Source: Acidobacteriota bacterium (GTDB taxonomy: Bacteria; Acidobacteriota; UBA4820; DSQY01). Taken from it: 13,363 nt of DNA. Shown in pieces: positions 6,937-13,363 of this stretch (positions are counted from its first letter, which is position 1; the number at the start of each line of letters is the position of its first letter). The stretch spans positions 1 through 13,363 of the forward strand of contig JAKAIJ010000047.1 of the NCBI GenBank assembly GCA_021814355.1, given 5' to 3'. Below the pieces are notes generated by a model. That model was not told the DNA's origin and did not search any database. It saw nothing but the letters and a program-made list of their open reading frames with translations. A program made the position numbers and the translations under genes.

Positions 6937-6970
6937 TAGTACCGTTTCAGGCCGCGCCCCGCCGGGCGCC

Positions 6971-6976
6971 GAAGGA
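6971..6976 (+). promoter_or_regulatory. Ribosome binding site deciding the fabK start
   Basis: GAAGGA lies 7 bases before ATG 6984. The frame is open further upstream to about 6696 inside the Nudix gene, but protein similarity to FabK begins at this ATG. Confidence 0.6.
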
Positions 6977-6983
6977 ACCGGGT

Positions 6984-7952
6984 ATGAAGGACAACCGCAT
7001 CTGCCGGCTGCTGGGCATCCGCTACCCCATCCTCGCGGGGGGGATGACCTGGGTCTCCGAGGCGGTCCTTGCCGCCGCCGTGAGCGAGGCGGGCGGCCTG
7101 GGCTGCATCGCCACGGGGAACATGCCCGGAGACCTCCTGCGGGAGGAAATCCAGAAGTACCGCTCCCTTTCGGGCAAGCCCTTTGCCGTGAACCTCATCC
7201 TCTTGAACCCCAACCTCCAGGACTGCCTGGAGACGGTGAAACGGGAGCAGGTTCCGGTCATCACCTTCGGCGCCGGAAACTGCGGGCCGTACATCCAGGA
7301 ACTCCACGACGCGGGGGCCAAGGTGGTCCCCGTGGTCAACTCGGTGGCCCTTGCCCGCCGCCTCGAGCGCGCCGGCGCGGACGCCATCGTCGCCGAGGGA
7401 ATGGAGTCGGGCGGCCACATCGGGGAAACGGCGAGCATGCCGCTCATCCCCCAGATGGCGGACGCGCTGGAGATCCCCGTCGTGGCCGCGGGGGGCATCG
7501 GCGACGGCCGAAGCATGGCCGCGGCCTTCGTCCTCGGAGCCGAGGGGATCCAGCTCGGTACGGCCCTGGTGGTGGCCCACGAGTCCCGCGCCCACGCCAA
7601 CTACAAGAACGCCATCGTGGAGGCCACCGACCGCTCCACCGCCGTCACGGGCCGCACCATCAACAAGCCCGTGCGCGCCCTCAAGAACCAGCTCACCCAG
7701 GAGTTCCACAGGCTCGAGGACGCGAAGGCCCCCTGGGAGGAGATCGAAGGGCTGGCCATCGGGGCCCTGCGCAAGGCGGTGATGGAGGGGGACATCGTGC
7801 GGGGGTCGGTGATGATGGGCCAGATCGCCGGGCTCATCCGGCGGCGGGCCTCCGTCGCCGAGATCCTCGGCTCCATCGTGACGGAGTTCAACACGACCAT
7901 GGAGAAGATCGGTCCCTACCGCGTCCCTCCCGGCGGCTTTCCCCTCCCCTAA
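6984..7952 (+). CDS. fabK: Enoyl-ACP reductase II (FabK), FMN-dependent
   Basis: A 322-residue FMN protein of the nitronate monooxygenase/FabK superfamily (TIM barrel). It reads almost collinearly with streptococcal FabK as I recall it: YPILAGGMTWVSE (14-26), AGGLG (36-40), GAGN (96-99), PVVNSVALARR (116-126), AEGMESGGHIGE with the catalytic-position H145, AAGGIGDG (168-175) for FMN phosphate, LGTALVVAHES (191-201), AHxNYK, VRALKNQL and GSVMMGQIAGL. FabK reduces trans-2-enoyl-ACP to acyl-ACP in the last step of fatty-acid elongation. The GGMxWV and KNQLT motifs favour FabK over a true nitronate monooxygenase. No other fatty-acid genes are adjacent, so it may be one of several enoyl reductases. 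A 73-bp gap precedes it; the radical SAM gene follows after 7 bp. Confidence 0.88.
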   Translation: MKDNRICRLLGIRYPILAGGMTWVSEAVLAAAVSEAGGLGCIATGNMPGDLLREEIQKYRSLSGKPFAVNLILLNPNLQDCLETVKREQVPVITFGAGNCGPYIQELHDAGAKVVPVVNSVALARRLERAGADAIVAEGMESGGHIGETASMPLIPQMADALEIPVVAAGGIGDGRSMAAAFVLGAEGIQLGTALVVAHESRAHANYKNAIVEATDRSTAVTGRTINKPVRALKNQLTQEFHRLEDAKAPWEEIEGLAIGALRKAVMEGDIVRGSVMMGQIAGLIRRRASVAEILGSIVTEFNTTMEKIGPYRVPPGGFPLP

Positions 7953-7959
7953 GCCCGCC

Positions 7960-8931
7960 GTGCCCGCCTCCTACCTCGCCCTGCTGGAGAACGGCGAGCT
8001 CCGCCGACGCGCCGACGCGCTTCTCGCGCTCCTGGAAGAGTGCCGGGCCTGCCCCCGCCACTGCCGGGCGAAGCGGCTTGAGGACCGAAGGGCCGTCTGC
8101 CGCACCGGCCGCTACGCGGAGGTCGCCTCCTGGTGCCTTCATCGGGGCGAGGAGCCCTGCCTGAGCGGCCGTCGCGGTTCGGGGACGGTTTTCTTCGCCC
8201 ACTGCAACCTGAAGTGTCTCTTCTGCCAAAACGTCCAGATCAGCCAGCGCTGGGAGGAGGGCTCGGCGGTGAAGAGCCCCCGCCAGCTCGCGCAGATCTA
8301 CCTGGACCTCCAGGAGCAGGGGGCCCACAACCTCAACTGGGTGAGCCCCAGCCACGTGGTCCCCCAGGCGGTGGAGGCGCTCGCCCTGGCGGCGGAGCGG
8401 GGCCTGCGGCTGCCGGTGGTCTACAACTCCAACGGCTACGACGAGCTCGACGTCCTGCGGCTCCTGGACGGCGTGGTGGACATCTACCTGCCCGACCTCA
8501 AGTACGCCGACGACGCGGCGGCCCTGGCCTTCTCCAAGGCGGTGGGCTACGGAGCCAACGCCCAGGCCGCCGTAGCGGAGATGTGGCGGCAGGTGGGCCC
8601 TCTCCGATGCGACGAGGAGGACGTAGCGACCAGGGGCCTGCTCGTGCGCCACCTGGTGCTTCCCGGCGGACTCTCCCAGACGCCCGAGGTGCTCTCCTTC
8701 CTCGCCGGGGCCCTCGGGCGCGACGTGGCCGTGAGCCTCATGGCCCAGTACTTTCCCGCGGGCGGCGCGGCGGACCACCCCCGCATCGGGCGGACCCTGA
8801 CGCAGGGCGAGTGGGAGGCGGCCCTGGCGGCGCTGGACGCGGCCGGCCTCGGGGAGGGGTACGTCCAGGATCTCACCGCTCCCTACCACTACACCCCCGA
8901 CTTCGAGAAGGGCGGCCACCCCTTCGAGTGA
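7960..8931 (+). CDS. Radical SAM protein, PflX-like (COG1313 type)
   Basis: A 323-residue radical SAM enzyme. The SAM-binding 4Fe-4S cluster motif is C82-x3-C86-x2-C89 (HCNLKCLFCQN). An N-terminal cysteine group, C28-x2-C31-x3-C35 and C47 (CRACPRHC...VCRTG), precedes it, as is usual for the uncharacterised PflX family related to pyruvate formate-lyase activating enzymes. Other family-like segments are NLNWVSPSHVVPQ (about 126-138), YNSNGYDELDVLRLLDGVVDIYLPDLKYAD (about 154-183) and LVLPGGLSQT (about 234-243). The natural substrate of this family is not established; a glycyl-radical activase role is only suggested by similarity. No glycyl-radical enzyme is present in the window. The start is GTG 7960, 7 bp after fabK, with no obvious strong ribosome site. 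It ends 10 bp from the convergent receptor gene. Confidence 0.88.
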   Translation: MPASYLALLENGELRRRADALLALLEECRACPRHCRAKRLEDRRAVCRTGRYAEVASWCLHRGEEPCLSGRRGSGTVFFAHCNLKCLFCQNVQISQRWEEGSAVKSPRQLAQIYLDLQEQGAHNLNWVSPSHVVPQAVEALALAAERGLRLPVVYNSNGYDELDVLRLLDGVVDIYLPDLKYADDAAALAFSKAVGYGANAQAAVAEMWRQVGPLRCDEEDVATRGLLVRHLVLPGGLSQTPEVLSFLAGALGRDVAVSLMAQYFPAGGAADHPRIGRTLTQGEWEAALAALDAAGLGEGYVQDLTAPYHYTPDFEKGGHPFE

Positions 8932-8941
8932 GCGGCGCGGC

Positions 8942-10942
8942 TCAGAAGCTCCACATGACGGAGAGCCGCGCGAACCTGGGCGCGGCGGGCGTCCAGAAAT
9001 CGGCGTAGCCGTTGGTGATGCCCCTCCCCGCGTAACGCCGGTCCAGGAGGTTCGCCACCGACGCCTGCACCGTGAGCGCCCGCCAGCGGTACCCCGCCGC
9101 CACGTCCACCAACGCGTACCCGGGGAGCTCGTCGCGGAGGTTCTCCAGGTCGCTGTCGAGACGCTGCGGGCCCACATACCGGGCGGCGAGCCTCACCGAC
9201 CAGCCCGACCGGGCCCAGGTCGCCCCGCCCGTCGCCTGGAGCCGCGGGGCCATGGGGATGCGCCGCCCCGCGTAGGGCCCCGCCGTCACGTCGGCCTCGG
9301 TGTACGCGCCAGACGCGAAGAGCGCGAAACCCGCCCCCAGCGGGGCGCTGGCCTGAGCTTCCACCCCTCTCCGGCGGGAGCGGCCCACGTTCTGGTTCTG
9401 GCCGATGAACCAGACCGGGTCCGTGAGGACGAAGACCACCTCGTCGCGCACCGCCATGCGGAAGAGGGTTACGCTGAACCGGTACCCTCCGCGGAGGTAG
9501 CGCCAGCCGCCCTCCCAATCCTCCGCCCTCGCCGGCCTCAGGTCGGGATTGGAGAAGAAGCCGGGATAGGCGAAGAGGTCCGTCACGCTGGGGATGCGAT
9601 ACCCCTGGGACCAGGTCAGGAAGAGGGAGGCGTTCTCCCCCGCGTGGGCGAGCAGTCCCAGCCGGGCCGTGGTCTCGGAGAAGTCCCGGGAGGTGTCGGC
9701 GGCCGGGTAGAGCCGGTCCTCGTAGTCGTAGGAGGCGCGGTCGGCGCGGAAGCCGGCGACGGCGTGAATCTTCTTGTAGCCGAGGTCCCCCGAGATCCAG
9801 GCGCCCCGGAACCGCTCCGCGGTGGCCGTTTGCGAGACGAGAAGCCTATCTTCTCCCCGGATGTCGGTGAAGTACCCGGTCCCGTCGAAGCGGCCCGAGG
9901 AGACCTCGGCGCCGCCGGAGAGCTCCCAGCTCCAGGCGCTGCGCGCGCCGTTCTTTCCCAGCGTGGCGATGAGACCGTCGAGGGATTCCCGTCCGACGGC
10001 CAGGAAACCCGAGCCGAACCGCCCGGTGGTGAGGGTGTCCCGGTCGTGGCGGCGGGCGTAGGCCCGCGCGCCGGCGGACCAACTGCCCTCCTCGGGCTCC
10101 CAGGCGTAGGAGAGCGCGGCGATCCGGTGGCGGCCCCGGGTGCCGTCGAAGCGGTTGAAGGGGGTCTGGGCGGGATCGGCGGCGTACTCCTGCGGGGTCA
10201 GCGCACCGGGGTCCTGCTCGGCACCGCCGGAGTACTTCAGCAGGAGGGCCACGCTCTGGGATTTGGGGAGCGCGACGTTGAAGCGCAGGAGCGCGTCGTC
10301 CAGACGGAAGCCGTCGTTTTGCCTCCAGCCGTCCGAGGCGTCGTGCTGCGCGGCCGCGTAGAACTCGACCCGGCCGAGGGTTCCCGCTGCGTGAAGCCGC
10401 TCCGCGCGTCCGCCGTAGCTCCCCGCCGACGCCCGCAGGTCCAGGCGCGGGATTCCGGGATCCCGCTTGGTCACGAGGTTGACCACGCCCGCGAGGGCGC
10501 CTCCGCCGTAGAGCGGCGCCGAGGCGCCCGCGTACACCTCCACCCGCTCCAAGTCCTCCACGGGAAGGGTATCCCACCGCACGGCATTGTCCTGGAGGTC
10601 GTTCAGCCGGACTCCGTCCAGGAAGACCGCCACGCTGGTCCCCTGGGGGAAGGCCCTGAGGTCCACCGTGGCCTCGCGCGGATTGCCGGTCTGGTCGTGG
10701 AGGGTCACCCCCGGAAGGGTTTCGAGCACTTCTTGGACGGTGCGTGCGCCGGAAGCCTCGATCTGCTCTCGGGTCACCACCGCCACGGGCGCCGCGGTGT
10801 CGAGGAGGCTCCTCTGGGCGGCGGGGAGTCGTTCGCCGTACACCGTGACGGAGGTCTGGTAGTTCTCCAGCGCCTCCCGGGTGTCCTGGGCGGAGCCGAG
10901 CAGGGAGACGGCGGCGAAGACGAGGGCGGCGGCGGTTCGCAT
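8942..10942 (-). CDS. TonB-dependent outer-membrane receptor
   Basis: A 666-residue receptor that would bring a scarce ligand (metal chelate, haem or cobalamin) across the outer membrane. It has a signal peptide (1-18, cleavage around GSA|QD), a possible TonB box near TSVTVYG (30-36), a plug domain (about 45-165) with VLETLPGV, VFLDGVRLND, LERVEVYAGASAPLYGGGALAGVVNLVTK (131-159), then a beta-barrel to the C-terminus. The last residue is Phe (SVMWSF), the usual barrel-assembly signal. The barrel contains GFRLDDALLRFNVAL and a DPGALTPQEYAADP-type segment that, to my memory, resembles FecA/YncD-like receptors more than BtuB, so the ligand stays open. ATG at 10942 is chosen for the signal peptide and strong AGGAGG; the frame stays open to 11587 only as an overlap artefact. 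It is the last gene of the uptake operon. Confidence 0.94.
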   Translation of the reverse strand: MRTAAALVFAAVSLLGSAQDTREALENYQTSVTVYGERLPAAQRSLLDTAAPVAVVTREQIEASGARTVQEVLETLPGVTLHDQTGNPREATVDLRAFPQGTSVAVFLDGVRLNDLQDNAVRWDTLPVEDLERVEVYAGASAPLYGGGALAGVVNLVTKRDPGIPRLDLRASAGSYGGRAERLHAAGTLGRVEFYAAAQHDASDGWRQNDGFRLDDALLRFNVALPKSQSVALLLKYSGGAEQDPGALTPQEYAADPAQTPFNRFDGTRGRHRIAALSYAWEPEEGSWSAGARAYARRHDRDTLTTGRFGSGFLAVGRESLDGLIATLGKNGARSAWSWELSGGAEVSSGRFDGTGYFTDIRGEDRLLVSQTATAERFRGAWISGDLGYKKIHAVAGFRADRASYDYEDRLYPAADTSRDFSETTARLGLLAHAGENASLFLTWSQGYRIPSVTDLFAYPGFFSNPDLRPARAEDWEGGWRYLRGGYRFSVTLFRMAVRDEVVFVLTDPVWFIGQNQNVGRSRRRGVEAQASAPLGAGFALFASGAYTEADVTAGPYAGRRIPMAPRLQATGGATWARSGWSVRLAARYVGPQRLDSDLENLRDELPGYALVDVAAGYRWRALTVQASVANLLDRRYAGRGITNGYADFWTPAAPRFARLSVMWSF

Positions 10943-10948
10943 CGAAAA

Positions 10949-10954
10949 CCTCCT
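10949..10954 (-). promoter_or_regulatory. Ribosome binding site deciding the receptor start
   Basis: AGGAGG on the minus strand lies 6 bases before ATG 10942. The TGA stop of the ATPase (10956-10954) touches it, giving TGAGGAGG, so termination and reinitiation are probably coupled. Confidence 0.75.
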
Positions 10955-11757
10955 CAAGGACGGATTTGTCGCGGCGGGGCGGGCACCCTGCCCGCCTCCA
11001 CGTCGGGGAACCAGCAGGTGACCCCTCCCAGCGGCGTGGGGACGAGGGGGGTCTCGTAGACCTCCTCCAGGAGCCGCCGCTGCTCCGGCTCCGACGGCGG
11101 GAAGGGGCGGAGCCGGCCCCGGCGGTCCAGGAGGAAGAGGTCGAAGCCCCAGAGGCGGGGCAGGTTGACGTCGTGCGTGGCCAGAAGGACCGCGCGCCCT
11201 TCCGCGGCGAGCCGCTCGAGGGCGTGGTGGAGCAGGACCTGGCGGCGCAGGTCCAGGTGGCTCGCGGGCTCGTCCAGGAGGAGCGCGGGTGCGTCCTGGA
11301 CGAGGGCCCTGGCGAGCACGACCCGCTGGGCCTCTCCCCCGCTCAGGCTCGCCACGGGGCGGTCCCAGAGCGGCTCCAGCGCGAAGGCCGCGCGGGCCTC
11401 CGCGAGCCGCACGGCCAAGGGCCGCGGCGCCGGGGGGCGCTCCTGGTGGGGAAAGTCCCCGAGGGCCACCGCGTCGCCCACGGGCCAGTCGGAGGGCAAG
11501 AGAGATTTCTGTGGGACGTAGGCCGCCCGCTTGGCGCGGTCGAGGGGGTGCGCCCGGCCCATGTCGAGGCCCGAGACCCGGGCGCACCCTTCGGCGGGCG
11601 TCAGGAGCCCCGCCGCGAGCCGCAGGAGGGTGGACTTTCCGGTCCCGTTGGGGCCGGCCACCGCCGACACCCTTCCCTCCGGAAAGCGCGCGTCCAACCC
11701 CTCGAAGAGCCGCGGACCCTCCGGGTGGGCGAAGCCGACGCCCTCGAACCGGATCAT
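10954..11757 (-). CDS. ABC transporter ATPase, FecE/BtuD type
   Basis: A 267-residue cytoplasmic ATPase that would power the FecCD-type permease encoded just upstream. All motifs are present: Walker A GPNGTGKST (35-43), Q-loop Q83 (YVPQKS), signature LSGGE (138-142), Walker B ALLLDEP (158-164), D-loop SHLDL and switch H195 (LATHD). The HPLDRAKRAAYVPQ context is characteristic of siderophore, haem and B12 importers. The first 200 residues follow the family; the last ~65 form a tail (PLVPTPLGGVTCWFPD) like the C-terminal part of FecE/FhuC relatives. The ATG (11757-11755) overlaps the permease stop by 4 bp (ATGA). Confidence 0.95.
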   Translation of the reverse strand: MIRFEGVGFAHPEGPRLFEGLDARFPEGRVSAVAGPNGTGKSTLLRLAAGLLTPAEGCARVSGLDMGRAHPLDRAKRAAYVPQKSLLPSDWPVGDAVALGDFPHQERPPAPRPLAVRLAEARAAFALEPLWDRPVASLSGGEAQRVVLARALVQDAPALLLDEPASHLDLRRQVLLHHALERLAAEGRAVLLATHDVNLPRLWGFDLFLLDRRGRLRPFPPSEPEQRRLLEEVYETPLVPTPLGGVTCWFPDVEAGRVPAPPRQIRP

Positions 11758-12722
11758 CCCCGCACCCCCCGCCCCCCGCGGAGCATCAGCGCGAGGAACG
11801 CCGGAGCCCCGAGCAGGCTCGTGTAGGCCCCCACCGGCAGCAGGACCACCGGGGCCAGGGCCTTGGAAACGCCGTGGGCGACCAAGAGGACCGCCGCCCC
11901 CAGGAGGAACGAGAGCGGCGCCAGGCTCCGGTGGCGGTGGCCGGCCAGGGCGCGCGCCGCGTGGGGCACGAGGAGACCCACGAACCCCACCATCCCGGCG
12001 AGGGTGACGGCGGTGGCCGCAAGGAGCGTGCCCGCCAGCAGGACGCGTTCCCGGGCCCGTCCTACGTCCACGCCGAGGGAGGCGGCTTCATCGTCGGCCA
12101 AGAGGAGGAGGTCGAGCCCCCGGCCCCGCGCCAGCGCCCACGCCACGGCCGCGAGACCCACGGCGAGCGCGACCAGGGGCTCCTGGAGGGGCGGGGTAGG
12201 GATGAATCCGACGAGCAGCGCGCTCACCTGGGTCAGCTGCCCCGGGGAGAGCGCCGCGGCGAGGGCCCGCGCGCCGGCGGCGAAGGCCGTATTGGCGACC
12301 ACGCCGCCCAGGAGCAGGGCGAGCACGCGTCCGCCGGCCACGCGCCGCAGCAGCGCCAGCGTCAGCAGCCCCGCGCCGAAGGCGGCCAAGCCGCGGGTCG
12401 GGAGGCTCAGCGCGGCGGGTGCGGCCCCGAGCACCAGGAGGGCGGCCGAGGCGCCGAACGCGGCGCCGCCCGCGACCCCCATGACGTAGGGGTCCGCCAG
12501 GTCGTTGCGCAGCGCGAGCTGGAAGAGGAGTCCCGCGAGCCCCAGCGCCCCCCCCACGGCGGCCGCCGCGAGGGCTTCGGGGAGCCGGATCTCGAGCAGG
12601 AGCCGCACCCGTTCGGACGCCGCGAATCCATCCAGGGGCGCCCCCAGCAGGAGGGCCGCCGCAAGCCCCGCCAGCAGGGCCCCCAGCCCGGCGCCGAGCG
12701 CCCAGCGCTCCCGTCCGCTCAC
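11754..12722 (-). CDS. FecCD/BtuC-family ABC permease
   Basis: A 322-residue inner-membrane protein, almost wholly Ala/Leu/Gly hydrophobic segments, with about nine to ten predictable helices. Family landmarks are RLPEALAAAAVGGALGLAG (46-64), FQLALRNDLADPYVMGVAGGAAFGA (67-91; N/LADP region), the cytoplasmic coupling segment LADDEAASLGVDV (about 209-221), GMVGFVGLLVPHAARALAGHRHR (about 243-265) and LPVGAYTSLLGAPAFLALML near the C-terminus. These proteins form the homodimeric channel for Fe-siderophores, haem or cobalamin. The start is GTG 12722, overlapping the binding-protein stop by 4 bp (GTGA); the length matches the family. It is encoded between its binding protein and its ATPase, as usual. 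Confidence 0.95.
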   Translation of the reverse strand: MSGRERWALGAGLGALLAGLAAALLLGAPLDGFAASERVRLLLEIRLPEALAAAAVGGALGLAGLLFQLALRNDLADPYVMGVAGGAAFGASAALLVLGAAPAALSLPTRGLAAFGAGLLTLALLRRVAGGRVLALLLGGVVANTAFAAGARALAAALSPGQLTQVSALLVGFIPTPPLQEPLVALAVGLAAVAWALARGRGLDLLLLADDEAASLGVDVGRARERVLLAGTLLAATAVTLAGMVGFVGLLVPHAARALAGHRHRSLAPLSFLLGAAVLLVAHGVSKALAPVVLLPVGAYTSLLGAPAFLALMLRGGRGVRG

Positions 12723-13363
12723 GAGCCGCCTCCGCGGGCCCGGGCCAGGATCTCCACGGCGTCGGCGGTCCGCGGCCCCGGCCTCACCAGGAGGTCCGCG
12801 GGGACCTCCACCCGGCGGGCGGGCGCCGCGAGCAGGCGGTTCAGGCGGGTCAGGAGCGCCCCGGCCTCCTCCCGGGGGATCTCGCCTCCCGGAAAGACGA
12901 CGACGCGGGGATGGCAGGCCGCCAGGGATTCGAGCGAGACGACCGGATAGGACTCCCCCGCCGATTGCAGAGCGTTGGAGAAGCCCGCCGCGCGCAGCAC
13001 GTCGGCGAGGAAGGAGGCGCGGCCCGCCACGACCAGCGGGTCCAGCCCCACCACGACGACGGCCGGCACCGGCGGTTCCCCCGGCGGCGGCGCGGCCCGG
13101 CGGACCCGCTCCTCAAACCCCCGGGCGGCGGCCTCCCCCGTCTCCGCGTGGCCCGTTTTGGCGCCCGCGTCCCGCATGCAGCGCGTCAGGTGCGCGAGGT
13201 CGGGGACGTCGTACACGCGCACGAGGCAGCCCAGCCGCCGCAGGGTCCCGAGGGCCTCGCCGTCCTGTACGCCGGTCGTGGTGAAGCAGGCGTCGGGCTT
13301 GAGCGCGACGATCCCCTCCAGGTCGAGCCGCTCGAAGGAGGCCACGACGCGCCGGTCCCGCGC
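12719..13363 (-). CDS. Periplasmic binding protein, BtuF/FecB-like, C-terminal part
   Basis: The frame runs open off the right edge, so the 5' end, including any signal peptide, lies outside; the GTG at 13345 is probably internal. The visible 214 residues match the class III (BtuF/FhuD) binding-protein fold: LDLEGIVALKPDACFTTTGVQDGE early on, a long Ala-rich backbone helix (about 72-94, GHAETGEAAARGFEERVRRA), VVVVGLDPLVVAGRASFLADVLRAAGFSNAL (about 103-133, the second lobe) and YPVVSLESLAACHPRVVVFPGG (about 138-159). Such proteins deliver chelates from the periplasm to the permease, whose gene starts within the stop codon of this one. The ligand is not assignable from this fragment. Confidence 0.88.
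   Translation of the reverse strand, partial: ARDRRVVASFERLDLEGIVALKPDACFTTTGVQDGEALGTLRRLGCLVRVYDVPDLAHLTRCMRDAGAKTGHAETGEAAARGFEERVRRAAPPPGEPPVPAVVVVGLDPLVVAGRASFLADVLRAAGFSNALQSAGESYPVVSLESLAACHPRVVVFPGGEIPREEAGALLTRLNRLLAAPARRVEVPADLLVRPGPRTADAVEILARARGGGS

Noticed and set aside
9644..11059. 471-residue plus-strand open frame across the receptor gene
   Set aside because: Low-complexity Gly/Glu/Val composition, no motifs, and the opposite strand encodes a complete TonB-dependent receptor.
10943..11587. N-terminal extension of the receptor frame into the ATPase gene
   Set aside because: A signal peptide and a strong AGGAGG mark the start at 10942; the upstream part is an out-of-frame reading of the ATPase gene.
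11289..12950. 553-residue plus-strand open frame across the ABC transporter genes
   Set aside because: Arg/Pro/Gly-rich translation typical of an antisense shadow; the minus strand carries clear ATPase and permease motifs.
8942..13363. Naming the uptake operon btuBCDF
   Set aside because: The ABC components cannot be told apart from siderophore or haem systems by motif, the receptor is not clearly BtuB-like, and no cobalamin riboswitch is visible in the window.

Overview
The window is very GC-rich, densely packed DNA from a Gram-negative bacterium. Outer-membrane biology is shown by a TonB-dependent receptor and an LptM-type lipoprotein, and meso-diaminopimelate peptidoglycan by dapF. The base composition, the style of the TPR protein and a palindromic repeat ending in AGCAGGC-n-GTTGA suggest an Acidobacteriota, Desulfobacterota/Myxococcota-like or NC10-type lineage. 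There is no rRNA or marker gene here to settle this.

Left part (1-2053): the 3' end of a TPR-repeat protein gene runs directly into a ~282-bp imperfectly palindromic, MITE-like element (706-987). This fills the only gene-free stretch longer than 300 bases. After it come lptM (small lipoprotein) and dapF (diaminopimelate epimerase), an arrangement also known from enterobacteria (yifL/lptM-dapF).

Middle (2050-8931): a plus-strand run of closely spaced or overlapping genes. In order these are a fumarylacetoacetate-hydrolase-family enzyme, a soluble four-PAS sensor histidine kinase, a metallo-beta-lactamase-fold hydrolase of lactonase-like type, a Nudix-fold protein with a degenerate Nudix box, fabK (FMN enoyl-ACP reductase II) and a PflX-like radical SAM protein. 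Most joints are 4-bp overlaps or gaps under 15 bp. The exception is a 73-bp gap before fabK with a plausible promoter. The functions do not form one recognisable pathway; this looks like a housekeeping and mixed metabolic cluster.

Right part (8942-13363, minus strand): a metal-chelate or cobalamin uptake operon. It reads, in transcription order, periplasmic binding protein (5' end beyond the window), FecCD/BtuC-type permease, ABC ATPase and TonB-dependent receptor. The genes are linked by two 4-bp overlaps and a stop codon/Shine-Dalgarno overlap. The receptor would carry the chelate across the outer membrane, the binding protein would capture it, and the permease/ATPase pair would import it. 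The substrate cannot be decided from the window.

I found no CRISPR array, RNA gene, phage or defence module, and no convincing undescribed multi-gene system. The most notable non-genic signal is the palindromic element at 706-987, whose end supplies part of the stop codon of the TPR gene.
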